Source of the DNA: UBA6115 sp040776985 | GTDB taxonomy: Bacteria > Bacillota > Clostridia > Christensenellales > Aristaeellaceae | Reading direction: 5' to 3' | Assembly: GCA_040776985.1 (NCBI GenBank) | Contig: JAXGZL010000001.1 | Span: forward strand, 1,116,001 to 1,180,000 | DNA: 64,000 nucleotides | Shown here: piece by piece, positions 1-7,660 of the stretch | How positions within the stretch are numbered: position 1 is the stretch's first letter | Layout: every line of letters begins with the position of its first letter | Notes under the pieces: model-generated | The model's input: only the letters and a program-made list of their open reading frames with translations | Told to the model about the DNA's origin: nothing | The model's database searches: none | Translations under genes and position numbers: made by a program

Positions 1-421
1 GGCCAGGCTTCAGGTAGATGCTGGCGATGGTCACCAGGATCATCCAGGGGATGGAGGAGAGGATGTCCACAAAACGCATCAGAACGGCATCCACCACCCC
101 GCCAAAATAGCCCGCCACCGCCCCCACCGTCATGCCAATGGCGGTGGAGATGCACATGGCCACCACGCCCACAATCAGGGAGATGCGCCCGCCGTAGAGC
201 ACCCGGGTCATATAGTCCCGTCCCAGGTCATCCGTGCCAAAAAGGTGGGTGAGGTTGGGCCCCTGCAGCTTGTTGCGGGTGTTGATCAGGTCCGGATCAT
301 GGGGGGAAAGGAAGGCGAAGATGGACAAAAGGGAGATCAGCACCAAAAAGCCTGCCGCGAAGCGGATGGCGTGGCTGCGGGAAAACTCCGCCAGGATCTG
401 CCGGAAACGCCGTGTGGACAT
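1..421 (-). CDS. Peptide/nickel ABC transporter permease, DppC/OppC-like (partial)
   Basis: This is the second inner-membrane permease of a family-5 (peptide/nickel/opine) ABC importer. It is cut by the left edge, so only about 140 N-terminal residues are present. The ATG at 421 begins MSTRRFRQILAEF, followed by a hydrophobic segment at about residues 20-38. The OppC N-terminal signature FGTDDLGRDYMTRVLYGGR follows, then the first permease helices. The start lies 7 bp after the stop of the DppB-like gene, so the two are co-transcribed with the binding protein at 1449-2987. The ATPase genes would be expected beyond the edge. The substrate cannot be deduced. Confidence 0.9.
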   Translation of the reverse strand, partial: MSTRRFRQILAEFSRSHAIRFAAGFLVLISLLSIFAFLSPHDPDLINTRNKLQGPNLTHLFGTDDLGRDYMTRVLYGGRISLIVGVVAMCISTAIGMTVGAVAGYFGGVVDAVLMRFVDILSSIPWMILVTIASIYLKPG

Positions 422-428
422 GTGTCAG

Positions 429-1382
429 TTACCTCATTGCTTTGATGCGGGGATCCACCAGGCCATAGGTGATGTCGGACAGCAGGTTGCCCAGAATCAC
501 CGCCATGGAGGAAAAGAGCAGGATGGCCATCACCACCGGGTAGTCAAAGGCCTTGATGGCCTGCAGGAAATAGGTGCCGACCCCCGGCCAGGAGAAGATG
601 GACTCGGTGATGAAGGCGCCGGTGATCAGCATCGGCAGGCTCATCCCCACCAGGGTGATGATGGGCAGCAGGGCGTTTTTCATCACATGGTGGAACATGA
701 TCTGCCCCTTGGAGGCGCCAAAGGCGCGCTGCACCATCACATAGTCCTCCTTCATCTGGCTGATGGCGGAGGACCGGACATAGCGGATGGTGTCCGGCAG
801 AAAGCCGATGGTCAGCACCACGCAGGGCAGGATCAGGTGCCAGAGCATGTCTGACAGGCTTTCCTCCGCCCCCAGGGTGTGCATGCCCAGCACCGGCACC
901 AGCTTCAGCTGATAGGCAAACACATAGATCAGAATCATCCCGATCCAGAAGGTGGGGGTGGACATGCCAAAGGTGCAGAAGGCGTCAATCACCTTGTCCA
1001 CCGGGCGCCCCCGGTTGGCGCCGGCCCACAGGCCCAGGAAAATGGCGATGATCAGCGCCAGCAGATAGGCAGGCAGCACCAGGATCAGGGTGTTGGGCAG
1101 CCGGGCTGACAGGTCCAGGGCCACGCTCTGATGGTTGATGAGGGAATAGCCCAGGTCGCCGGTCAGCATTCTTTTCAGCCAGTTGAAAAACTGGATATGC
1201 GCCGGCTGATCCAGCCCGCTCCTCGCCTTGATGGCCTCCACCACCTCCGGGGACATCTTGGGGGTGGTGAGGGTGTCAATGGCGTCATAGGGCGCCAGCT
1301 GGATCAGGGCAAAGCAGATCACCGCGATGATGAAGATCATCGGGATGGCCTGCAGGATCCGCCTGATGGTATAGCGTAGCAT
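429..1382 (-). CDS. Peptide/nickel ABC transporter permease, DppB/OppB-like
   Basis: This 317-residue integral membrane permease has the normal length for DppB/OppB. The N-terminus MLRYTIRRILQAIPMIF is the classic start of the family and runs into the first membrane helix. About six hydrophobic segments follow. The ATPase-contacting EAA-type loop is visible as GASKGQIMFHHVMKNALLP at about residues 220-240. The gene lies between the binding-protein gene (66 bp upstream, with a stem-loop in the gap) and the DppC-like gene (7 bp downstream). It would form the heterodimeric channel with DppC. No disruption is seen. Confidence 0.93.
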   Translation of the reverse strand: MLRYTIRRILQAIPMIFIIAVICFALIQLAPYDAIDTLTTPKMSPEVVEAIKARSGLDQPAHIQFFNWLKRMLTGDLGYSLINHQSVALDLSARLPNTLILVLPAYLLALIIAIFLGLWAGANRGRPVDKVIDAFCTFGMSTPTFWIGMILIYVFAYQLKLVPVLGMHTLGAEESLSDMLWHLILPCVVLTIGFLPDTIRYVRSSAISQMKEDYVMVQRAFGASKGQIMFHHVMKNALLPIITLVGMSLPMLITGAFITESIFSWPGVGTYFLQAIKAFDYPVVMAILLFSSMAVILGNLLSDITYGLVDPRIKAMR

Positions 1383-1400
1383 GAACGCTCCTTTATATGG

Positions 1401-1434
1401 GCTCCGGAAGGAGGGCTTCCCCTCCCCCCGGAGC
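1401..1434 (-). terminator. Intra-operon stem-loop between binding protein and permease genes
   Basis: The arms GCTCCGG (1401-1407) and CCGGAGC (1428-1434) pair, with inner GGAGGG/CCTCCC pairing. There is no clear T-run on the transcribed strand. It sits in the 66-bp gap after the binding-protein gene. It is most likely an RNA-stabilising or partial-termination hairpin that keeps binding-protein mRNA in excess over permease mRNA. Confidence 0.5.
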
Positions 1435-1448
1435 GATGGGAAAATTGA

Positions 1449-2987
1449 TTATTTGAAGTAGAGCTCAGACATGTCGTTGAAGGTGTAGATGGGGATCAGG
1501 CGGGCTTCCTCGATGCCGCCCACGTCCTTGGTGATGCCAAGGAGCCTGGAGTTGGTGACGATGGGGTACTGGATGGCAAAATCCGCCAGCACCTGCTGGG
1601 CTTTCTTGTAGATTTCCATGCGCTTTTCAGGATCGGTTTCCACGGAGCCAGCCCGGAACAGCTCGTCCAGCTCGGGGTTTTTCATGCGGCTGTAGTTGGA
1701 GCCGGCATCGCTGACATAAAGCGCGGCATAGGAGGAGGGATCAACGCCCATGATATAGCCGCCCAGGAAGATGTCATGGGGGGAGGTGCCTTTGCGCAGG
1801 CCCTCATACAGCGCGGTGCTGTCCATGGGGGCGATCTCCACCTTCACGCCGATGTCCTTCAGGTTCTGCTGCATCACCAGGGCCTGCACCTCCTGCTGGA
1901 AGTTGCCCGCGATGTAGGCGACGGAGATGGAATCCGGCACCTTGTCCACCTTGGCCAGGTGCTCCTTGGCCTTGTCCAGGTTGCGCTCATAGCTTTCCAC
2001 TTCCTTGGTGAAGAAGGGGTTGGTATAGGGCAGGAAGGAAACGGCGTCCACAAAATAATCCTCGCTCAGGTAGGCGCCGATGTTCATCTCGTGGCGGTCC
2101 AGGGCGAAGAAAACGGCCTTGCGGAAGTTCAGGTCCTGCACCTTGTCGCTGGTCATGATAAAGGAGGCATAGCCCACCCGGTCCTCGGGATAGGCGATGA
2201 CTTCCACATCGCTGTCCTTGAAGTCGTCAGCCGCGTCGTTGTTCAGGACCAGGGCGTTGATCTGCCCGGTTTTCAGCGCCAGCATGGCGGAGTTCGCGTC
2301 GCTGACGATCTGGTAGAAGATGGTTTCGATTTTGGGCTCGCCCTTGTAATAGTCCTTGTTGGCGGTGAACTTCACATACTGGCCGGCCTTGTACTCTGCC
2401 ATCTTGTAGGGGCCGGTGCCGATGGGGGTCTGGTTCTTGGGGTTGTTGTCCAAGGTTTCGTCGCCTTCATAGATATGCTTGGGCATGATGTAGTGCTCGC
2501 CCGCCAGGTTTTCAAGCATGGAAGCGACGAAGATGGGGGTGGTGAAGACCACGGTATGGGCATCCTTGGCCTCCACCTTGGTGGCCTGCCCGTCAAACAC
2601 CAGGCCCTCATGGCCATTGGCATGGGGGGCCTTGATGATATGCTCAAAGGTAAACACCACATCATCCGCCGTGAAGGGGGTGCCGTCATGCCAGAGGACA
2701 TCGTCCCTGAGGGTGACGGTGATGGACAGGCCGTCTTCTGACACCTGGACATCCTTGGCCAGGAAATAGTGCAGGTCATCCGGGCCGTAATAGCTGTACA
2801 GGGGGTTGTAAATCATGCGCTCGGTCATCAGGTCATAGCGGCCGGAGGTGGAGATGGTGTTGACATCGTTGCCAGGATCGCCTTCAATGCCGTAGATGAA
2901 GGTGTTGTTTTCCTTGCCGGCAAGGCCTGTGGAAAACAGGGACAGGAAGAGGGACAGGGCCAATGCGAATACCAGGAATCTTTTCAT
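1449..2987 (-). CDS. ABC transporter substrate-binding protein, family 5 (peptide/nickel type)
   Basis: This extracytoplasmic solute receptor of the DppA/OppA family has 512 residues. The start chosen is the ATG at 2987, preceded by AGAGAGGTG at good spacing. An upstream in-frame ATG at 3050 would place about 20 non-signal residues before the signal peptide and overlap the promoter. The signal peptide MKRFLVFALALSLFLSLFS is followed by family-5 features such as VLWHDGTPFTADDVVFTFEH and QTPIGTGPYKMAEY. No lipobox cysteine is present, which is unusual for a Gram-positive binding protein. It is the first gene of the importer operon. The ligand is probably an oligopeptide but is not determinable from sequence. 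Confidence 0.92.
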   Translation of the reverse strand: MKRFLVFALALSLFLSLFSTGLAGKENNTFIYGIEGDPGNDVNTISTSGRYDLMTERMIYNPLYSYYGPDDLHYFLAKDVQVSEDGLSITVTLRDDVLWHDGTPFTADDVVFTFEHIIKAPHANGHEGLVFDGQATKVEAKDAHTVVFTTPIFVASMLENLAGEHYIMPKHIYEGDETLDNNPKNQTPIGTGPYKMAEYKAGQYVKFTANKDYYKGEPKIETIFYQIVSDANSAMLALKTGQINALVLNNDAADDFKDSDVEVIAYPEDRVGYASFIMTSDKVQDLNFRKAVFFALDRHEMNIGAYLSEDYFVDAVSFLPYTNPFFTKEVESYERNLDKAKEHLAKVDKVPDSISVAYIAGNFQQEVQALVMQQNLKDIGVKVEIAPMDSTALYEGLRKGTSPHDIFLGGYIMGVDPSSYAALYVSDAGSNYSRMKNPELDELFRAGSVETDPEKRMEIYKKAQQVLADFAIQYPIVTNSRLLGITKDVGGIEEARLIPIYTFNDMSELYFK

Positions 2988-3021
2988 AGGTGCACCTCTC
3001 TGTATTTTTTGATCCATTATG

Positions 3022-3050
3022 TATATAGCATAAAAGAGCGATTCAGGCAA
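3022..3050 (-). promoter_or_regulatory. Sigma-A-type promoter of the peptide importer operon
   Basis: On the minus strand a TTGCCT -35 (3045-3050) and a TATATA -10 (3022-3027) are separated by exactly 17 bp. They lie about 35 bp before the binding-protein ATG and face away from mutY. Confidence 0.6.
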
Positions 3051-3101
3051 TGGAGACTCCTCCGGTGTGATACAATCCAGGCAGCAGAAGGAGGTTTAGG
3101 G

Positions 3102-4139
3102 ATGAAGATCAGCCAGACTTTGCTTGATTGGTTTGACAAAAACAAGCGCAGCTTCCCCTTCCGGGGGGTGGGGGACCCCTACCAGATCTGGGTGTCCGAG
3201 ATCATGCTGCAGCAGACCCAGACCAGCACAGTCAAGGATTATTTTATGCGTTTTATACAGCAGTTTCCCGCGGTGGAGGATCTGGCCGCTGCCAGCGAAA
3301 CCGAGGTGCTGAAGGCCTGGGAGGGCCTGGGCTATTACAGCAGGGCCCGGAACCTGCATAAAACGGCAAAGATCATTGCAAATGAGCATGAGGGCAAGCT
3401 GCCCCCCACGGCAGAGGAACTGGTGAAGCTGCCGGGCATCGGGCCCTACACCGCGTCGGCTATCGCCAGCATCGCCTTTGGGCAAAGGGTGCCCGCCATT
3501 GACGGCAACCTCACCCGGGTGATCTGCCGGCTTTTTAAGGTGGAGGAGGACCCGGCTATTCCGGAGGTGAAACGGCGGATTTATGAGCTGGGAATGGAAC
3601 TGATTCCGCCGGGGCGTCCCGGGGACATGAACGAGGCGCTGATGGACCTGGGGGCCACCATCTGCCTGCCCGGGACGCCGGATTGCCCACGCTGCCCGCT
3701 GATCTCCTTCTGTGAAGCAGAAAAGGCAGGGGTGGCGGAGGATTTGCCCAACCACGCCGCAAAAAAACCGCCCAAGGCGGTGCCGGTGGCGCTGGGCATG
3801 GTGTTTCACGAGGGCAGGGTGCTGCTGATCAAACGCCAGCAGGCGCTGCTGAAGGGGCTGTATGTATTCCCCCTGGTGGAGGGGGAGGACGGGGCAGCAG
3901 CCCTTGTGAAAGCCTTAAGGAAAATGGGGCTTGAGGTGGGGGATTGGGAGGAAGCGGGCGTGGCCCGGCACATCTTTACCCACCGGGTCTGGCAGATGAG
4001 GCTGTACCAGGCGGAGGCGAAACAGGCGGCAGAGGTGCCGGAGGGCCTGTGGGCCAGCGCGGAGGACATCAGGGCGCTGCCCCTGCCAGGCGCCATGCGG
4101 AAGGCGCGGGAGCAAGCGCTGAAGAGGCTGGAAGGCTGA
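3102..4139 (+). CDS. mutY: A/G-specific adenine glycosylase MutY
   Basis: This base-excision repair enzyme removes adenine mispaired with 8-oxoguanine. It has 345 residues. The ATG at 3102 follows AGAAGGAGG at good spacing; a longer in-frame reading upstream overlaps the divergent gene and is not credible. The catalytic Glu is in VSEIMLQQTQ (E33) and the helix-hairpin-helix is LPGIGPYTASA (110-120). The catalytic Asp is in PAIDGN (D134). The four iron-sulfur cysteines have the C-x6-C-x2-C-x5-C spacing (C188, C195, C198, C204). A C-terminal NUDIX-like 8-oxoG recognition domain begins near residue 225. The gene stands alone, and an extended -10 (TGATACAAT, ending at 3076) lies just upstream. 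Confidence 0.96.
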   Translation: MKISQTLLDWFDKNKRSFPFRGVGDPYQIWVSEIMLQQTQTSTVKDYFMRFIQQFPAVEDLAAASETEVLKAWEGLGYYSRARNLHKTAKIIANEHEGKLPPTAEELVKLPGIGPYTASAIASIAFGQRVPAIDGNLTRVICRLFKVEEDPAIPEVKRRIYELGMELIPPGRPGDMNEALMDLGATICLPGTPDCPRCPLISFCEAEKAGVAEDLPNHAAKKPPKAVPVALGMVFHEGRVLLIKRQQALLKGLYVFPLVEGEDGAAALVKALRKMGLEVGDWEEAGVARHIFTHRVWQMRLYQAEAKQAAEVPEGLWASAEDIRALPLPGAMRKAREQALKRLEG

Positions 4140-4142
4140 CCC

Positions 4143-4409
4143 CACGCAAAAGACACCCTAAAATCGGGTGTCCAGAATGTAGACAAACTATATCAAAGGG
4201 GTGTTTCAGAGGGCACAGCCCTCTGAGTGAAATCGTATCGCCCGGCTTTGCCGGGCGGGCGGGGCATTGCGTAGCAATGCATTCCACGCATTTTCGCTGG
4301 CCGGGAGCTAAGCTCCCAAGCGAAAATGCCCGTTCCTCCTAAACGACAAAGTGTCCGCAGACACTTTGTCGACACAAAAGGCACCCTGAAATCGGGTGCC
4401 TTTTGCGTG
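4143..4409. repeat. Array of seven hairpins bounded by 16-bp inverted repeats
   Basis: This non-coding 267-bp stretch holds seven successive perfect or near-perfect hairpins: 4152-4172, 4207-4225, 4240-4256, 4264-4280, 4288-4329, 4345-4370 and 4376-4404. Its outer 16 bp form a long-range inverted repeat: CACGCAAAAGACACCC at 4143-4158 against the complement of 4394-4409, with 15 of 16 bases matching. The two outer hairpins also carry T-runs pointing outward, so they can act as terminators for mutY and for the convergent gene at 7024. The overall architecture resembles a REPIN/MITE-like non-autonomous repeat. No reading frame is supported inside it. Confidence 0.7.
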
Positions 4410-4516
4410 AGAGGGTAAGCGTCAAACCCAGCCACGTCTTCCAATGCTCTACCTCCTCCAAGGAAAATGGCTCTGGACATCTACAGGAATTCAACGAACT
4501 CCCGTAGGGTCTACAA

Positions 4517-4564
4517 GAGTCCAGTGGAGTCCTCTGGAGTCGACAGGAGTTCATGGACAGGAGT
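4517..4564 (+). repeat. Helically phased GAGT repeats upstream of IS66 tnpA
   Basis: GAGT (mostly GGAGT) recurs at 4517, 4527, 4537 and 4547, exactly 10 bp apart, and again at 4561. It lies in the subterminal leader of the IS66 element. The one-turn spacing suggests protein-binding sites on one face of the DNA. Confidence 0.5.
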
Positions 4565-4580
4565 GGGAGGATTGCATGAT

Positions 4581-4952
4581 TTGTTGTCAACAGACCTCAT
4601 TGAACTGAATCACCGGAAGAACCTGGCCCGCTGGCAGCAATTGGTGTATGACTGCCGAAACAGCGGCATGACTGTCAGAGCCTGGTGCGCACAGAACGGC
4701 ATCACAGAGAAGGCCTACTTTTACCGGCAGCGGAAAGTCTGGGAAGCCGTTCGCCAGCTGGAGGAAACGCAGGAAGCATCCAGACAAGCAGATCTGCCAG
4801 CCATCATCCCTTGTGCGCAGCCGCTTGCCACAGCTAAATCAGACGCAGTCCAGTCGCCCGCTATAGTCCTTCGCAACAAGGACTGGACCGTAGAAGTAAA
4901 CCCCGGCTGTGACCCGGAGCTGCTTCGCCTGGCCTTGCGTTCGGTAAAATAG
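4581..4952 (+). CDS. tnpA: IS66 accessory protein TnpA
   Basis: This small helix-turn-helix protein is required with TnpB and TnpC for IS66 transposition. The conserved core is WQQLVYDCRNSGMTVRAWC followed by GITEKAYFYRQRKVWE, which matches the IS66 TnpA helix-turn-helix region. The start is uncertain. A TTG at 4581 with GGGAGG ten bases upstream gives 123 residues, the usual size. An ATG at 4467 gives 161 residues but would translate the phased GAGT repeats. The gene ends 1 bp before tnpB. Confidence 0.88.
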   Translation: MLSTDLIELNHRKNLARWQQLVYDCRNSGMTVRAWCAQNGITEKAYFYRQRKVWEAVRQLEETQEASRQADLPAIIPCAQPLATAKSDAVQSPAIVLRNKDWTVEVNPGCDPELLRLALRSVK

Positions 4953-4953
4953 C

Positions 4954-5307
4954 GTGTTTGACCCGAGCAAGATTCAGCATGTCTACATCGCCTGCGGATA
5001 CACAGATCTGCGCCGGGGCATCGACGGGCTGGTGAGTATTGTACAGAACCGCTTTCAATTGGATCCCTTTGCCAACGCGTTGTTTCTGTTCTGTGGCAGG
5101 CGGGCAGACCGCTTCAAAGCCCTGTACTGGGATGCGGACGGCTTCCTGCTACTGTACAAGCGCCTGGAGCGGGGCAGGTACCAATGGCCCAGGAGCCAGG
5201 AGGAGGTCTTGAGCCTTAGCCCGCAGCAGTTTCGGTGGCTGCTGGAAGGCCTGAGCATCCACCAGCCCAAGGCACATCAACCGGTCAAAAACATCGTCTA
5301 TTCATAG
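4954..5307 (+). CDS. tnpB: IS66 Orf2-like protein TnpB
   Basis: This 117-residue protein is the typical length for the IS66 Orf2 family. It starts with GTG. The signature is seen in YIACGYTDLRRGIDGLVSI, the conserved FCGRRADRFKALYWD segment, and GFLLLYKRLERGRYQWP. It is an accessory transposition protein of unknown biochemical role. It follows tnpA after a 1-bp gap and precedes tnpC by about 115 bp. Confidence 0.95.
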   Translation: MFDPSKIQHVYIACGYTDLRRGIDGLVSIVQNRFQLDPFANALFLFCGRRADRFKALYWDADGFLLLYKRLERGRYQWPRSQEEVLSLSPQQFRWLLEGLSIHQPKAHQPVKNIVYS

Positions 5308-5421
5308 CCGGCCAAAGCGCCGGAATCCCTTGTAACTCCTTGCTTATTCGGCATTTTCTTCGTGACTTTTCTGCCTGTTTCTGGTATAATCAGGGCAAGA
5401 AAAGCAAGGAGAAACGGCTGT

Positions 5422-6993
5422 ATGGGCACGGAAACCATCACCATTTCCAAAGCGGAATATGAGCGGTTAACCACCCAAGTCGCAGCCCTGCAACAAGAAA
5501 TAAATTGGTTGACGGAGCAAATCCGTTTAGCCCGGAAACAGCGCTTCGGTCCTTCCAGTGAGAAGACTGCCCCGGAGGACGGCGTTGTCCAGCTCAGCTA
5601 TCTGTTCAACGAGCCGGAGTGCATGGCCAGGGAGACTGCGCCAGAGCCAGATGTTGAGGCGATTACTGTCAAGGCCCATGCCCGCAAAATGCGGCGCTCC
5701 ACCCAGGAGAAGCTGCCCGAAGACATCGAGGCTGAGGTCATTCACAAGACCTTGACGGACGAAGAATGCGTCTGCCCCCAGTGCCAGGGGCAAATGCACG
5801 ACATCGGCAAGGAAGTGACCAAGCGCCTGAAGATCATCCCGGCGAAGTTCGTGGTGGAAGAGACCCATGTGCACAAGTACGCCTGCCGGCACTGCCAGGA
5901 GCGGGACATCAGCACTCCCATCAGGGTGGCGCCCACAGACCCAGCGGTCATCAAGGGCAGCATTGCCACCCCGGAGGCCATCGCCCACATCATGACGCAA
6001 AAGTTCGTGATGTACTCGCCCCTGTACCGCCAGGAGCAGGAATATGGCAGGGCCGGGGTGCCGCTCTCCCGGCAAACCATGTCCAACTGGCTGTTGAAAG
6101 CCACTGCTCTGTGGCTCAAGCCGGTGTACGAGTGGATGAAAACAGAATTGCTCAAGCAGGACATCCTGCATGCGGATGAAACGACCTTACAGGTGCTCAA
6201 CGAACCGGGGAAGAAAGCCCAGAGCAAGAGCTACATGTGGCTGTACCGGACAGGACGAGACGCACCACAACAGTTGGTGCTGTATGAATACCAGCCCAGC
6301 CGGGGTGCCAAGCATCCCGAGACCTTCCTCAAGGATTTCCGGGGATACCTGCATGCGGATGGCTATGCCGTTTACTACGGCCTGCGGGGCATTACTGTGG
6401 CTGGTTGCTGGGCGCATGTGCGCCGGAAGTATGAAGAAGGCTTAACCGGCATCTCAGAGAAAGAGATAGAGGGGCGAGCCAACCTGCTGCGGGGGAAGCA
6501 ATACTGCGACCGTCTGTTTGCTATTGAAGCTGAGATCAAAGACCTTCAGCCCGAGGAACGCCTGCTTAAACGAAAGGAACTGGCCGAGCCTGTCCTCAAG
6601 GACATGCATGACTGGGTGTTCAAGCTGAATGACGGTCCGAAATCTTTGATTGGCAAAGCTGCACATTATACAAGAAAGTACTGGCCATACCTGACCACCT
6701 ATCTGCAGGATGGCAGGCTGGAAATCAACAACAACCGCGCTGAGCGCAGCATCAAGCCCTTTGTCATGGGCAGGAAGAACTTCCTGTTCGCCAATGTGCC
6801 CAAGGGTGCAGAATCCAGCGCCATCATCTACAGCATCATCGAAACCGCCAAGGAAAACGGGCTGGATCCCTACCGCTATCTAACCTGGCTGATGCACGAG
6901 GCGCCGAAATTGGACATAACGGTAGAAGAGCAAGTGGCGAGGTTGATGCCTGGCAATGCGCCGGAGAAGTGTAAGGATAAAAGGGGTGTTTGA
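5422..6993 (+). CDS. tnpC: IS66-family transposase TnpC
   Basis: This 523-residue DDE transposase is full length. The ATG at 5422 has AAGGAGA nine bases upstream; a longer frame from 5362 lacks a ribosome site. In order it shows an N-terminal leucine-rich coiled coil (residues 10-40), a C-x2-C zinc-binding pair near CVCPQCQG with a second pair in CRHCQE, and DDE motifs. The motifs include ILHADETTLQVL, YLHADGYAVYYGL, GCWAHVRRKYEE and INNNRAERSIKPFVMGRKN. The frame ends 7 bp before the right inverted repeat. It is intact and likely active. Confidence 0.96.
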   Translation: MGTETITISKAEYERLTTQVAALQQEINWLTEQIRLARKQRFGPSSEKTAPEDGVVQLSYLFNEPECMARETAPEPDVEAITVKAHARKMRRSTQEKLPEDIEAEVIHKTLTDEECVCPQCQGQMHDIGKEVTKRLKIIPAKFVVEETHVHKYACRHCQERDISTPIRVAPTDPAVIKGSIATPEAIAHIMTQKFVMYSPLYRQEQEYGRAGVPLSRQTMSNWLLKATALWLKPVYEWMKTELLKQDILHADETTLQVLNEPGKKAQSKSYMWLYRTGRDAPQQLVLYEYQPSRGAKHPETFLKDFRGYLHADGYAVYYGLRGITVAGCWAHVRRKYEEGLTGISEKEIEGRANLLRGKQYCDRLFAIEAEIKDLQPEERLLKRKELAEPVLKDMHDWVFKLNDGPKSLIGKAAHYTRKYWPYLTTYLQDGRLEINNNRAERSIKPFVMGRKNFLFANVPKGAESSAIIYSIIETAKENGLDPYRYLTWLMHEAPKLDITVEEQVARLMPGNAPEKCKDKRGV

Positions 6994-7023
6994 CGGTTAC
7001 GTGAGAGGGAGTAGAAATGAAGC

Positions 7024-7578
7024 TTACTTGCGGTTCTTGTAAAACTGGCGGATGCGCTGGCCGGGCCGCGTCTGGCGCTGCTGGCCGGGGCCAAACATGC
7101 GCTGGTTGGGACGCTGGTTTTGCATCGGGCAGTTGGCGCAGTGGTCGCACTGGCCGTCGCCGTCAGCGTCGGTGAAGTTGCGTTGCTGTCCCTGGGCCTG
7201 GTTTTTCCCCTTCATGCGGCGGACAAAGTCGCGGATTTTCATGCCCCGGCGGCCCATGCCTTGGCGCTGGCCCTGGTTCTCGGTGCCCATGCCGTCCTTG
7301 TTCTCATCCACGAAGCCGGGGGCTTGGGGGTTTTGTCCCATGGGCTGCCCGCAGTGGTCGCACAGGCCGTCCTGGTCGGTGTCACGGGGGTCAGGGATGG
7401 GCTCCGTTTCCGGGGTGGTCTCAGGCGTCGCGGCGGGCTGGGTCTGCCAGAGGAAGCGGCGGGGCCTGGCGCTGGTGACGGCGGCGTTTTCCACTTCCGG
7501 GGCGGGTGTCTCTGTGGCCAGGCCGGCGGCTGGCAGCGCCAGCATCAGGACCATGGCCAGAATCAACAGTTTTCTCAT
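7024..7578 (-). CDS. Small exported protein with D-x-D-x-D-G and C-x-x-C motifs
   Basis: I do not recognise a named family. The start is the ATG at 7578, with AAGGAGGAG nine bases upstream, giving 184 residues. A signal peptide (MRKLLILAMVLMLALPAAG) is followed by a Thr/Pro-rich linker. Two calcium-loop-like motifs fused to cysteine pairs follow, DTDQDGLCDHCGQ and DADGDGQCDHCANC, plus a weaker DENKDGMG. The rest is rich in Gln, Arg and Asn and strongly basic. The loops resemble thrombospondin-3/dockerin Asp boxes, and the adjacent C-x-x-C pairs suggest disulfides or a second metal site. The gene is monocistronic; IS66 lies 15 bp beyond its stop. Confidence 0.75.
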   Translation of the reverse strand: MRKLLILAMVLMLALPAAGLATETPAPEVENAAVTSARPRRFLWQTQPAATPETTPETEPIPDPRDTDQDGLCDHCGQPMGQNPQAPGFVDENKDGMGTENQGQRQGMGRRGMKIRDFVRRMKGKNQAQGQQRNFTDADGDGQCDHCANCPMQNQRPNQRMFGPGQQRQTRPGQRIRQFYKNRK

Positions 7579-7660
7579 GGCGGGATTCTCCTCCTTGGCT
7601 TTTCGCAATTGCTTGCTGTGGCCTTATACTAATCCCTAATGGTGGCGAAACTGTGTTTTT

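Larger units (their letters stand above)
4415..7000 (+). mobile_element. Complete IS66-family insertion sequence
   Basis: This 2,586-bp element has terminal inverted repeats GTAAGCGTCAAAC at the left and, on the complement, GTAACCGTCAAAC at the right. It is flanked by a perfect 8-bp target duplication GTGAGAGG (4407-4414 and 7001-7008), as expected for IS66. It carries tnpA, tnpB and tnpC in order and all three are intact. It sits between the hairpin array after mutY and the 3' end of the exported-protein gene at 7024, and disrupts no gene. Confidence 0.95.

Noticed and set aside
4143..4409. CRISPR array
   Set aside because: The hairpins differ in sequence and spacing; there are no identical direct repeats or regular spacers and no cas genes.
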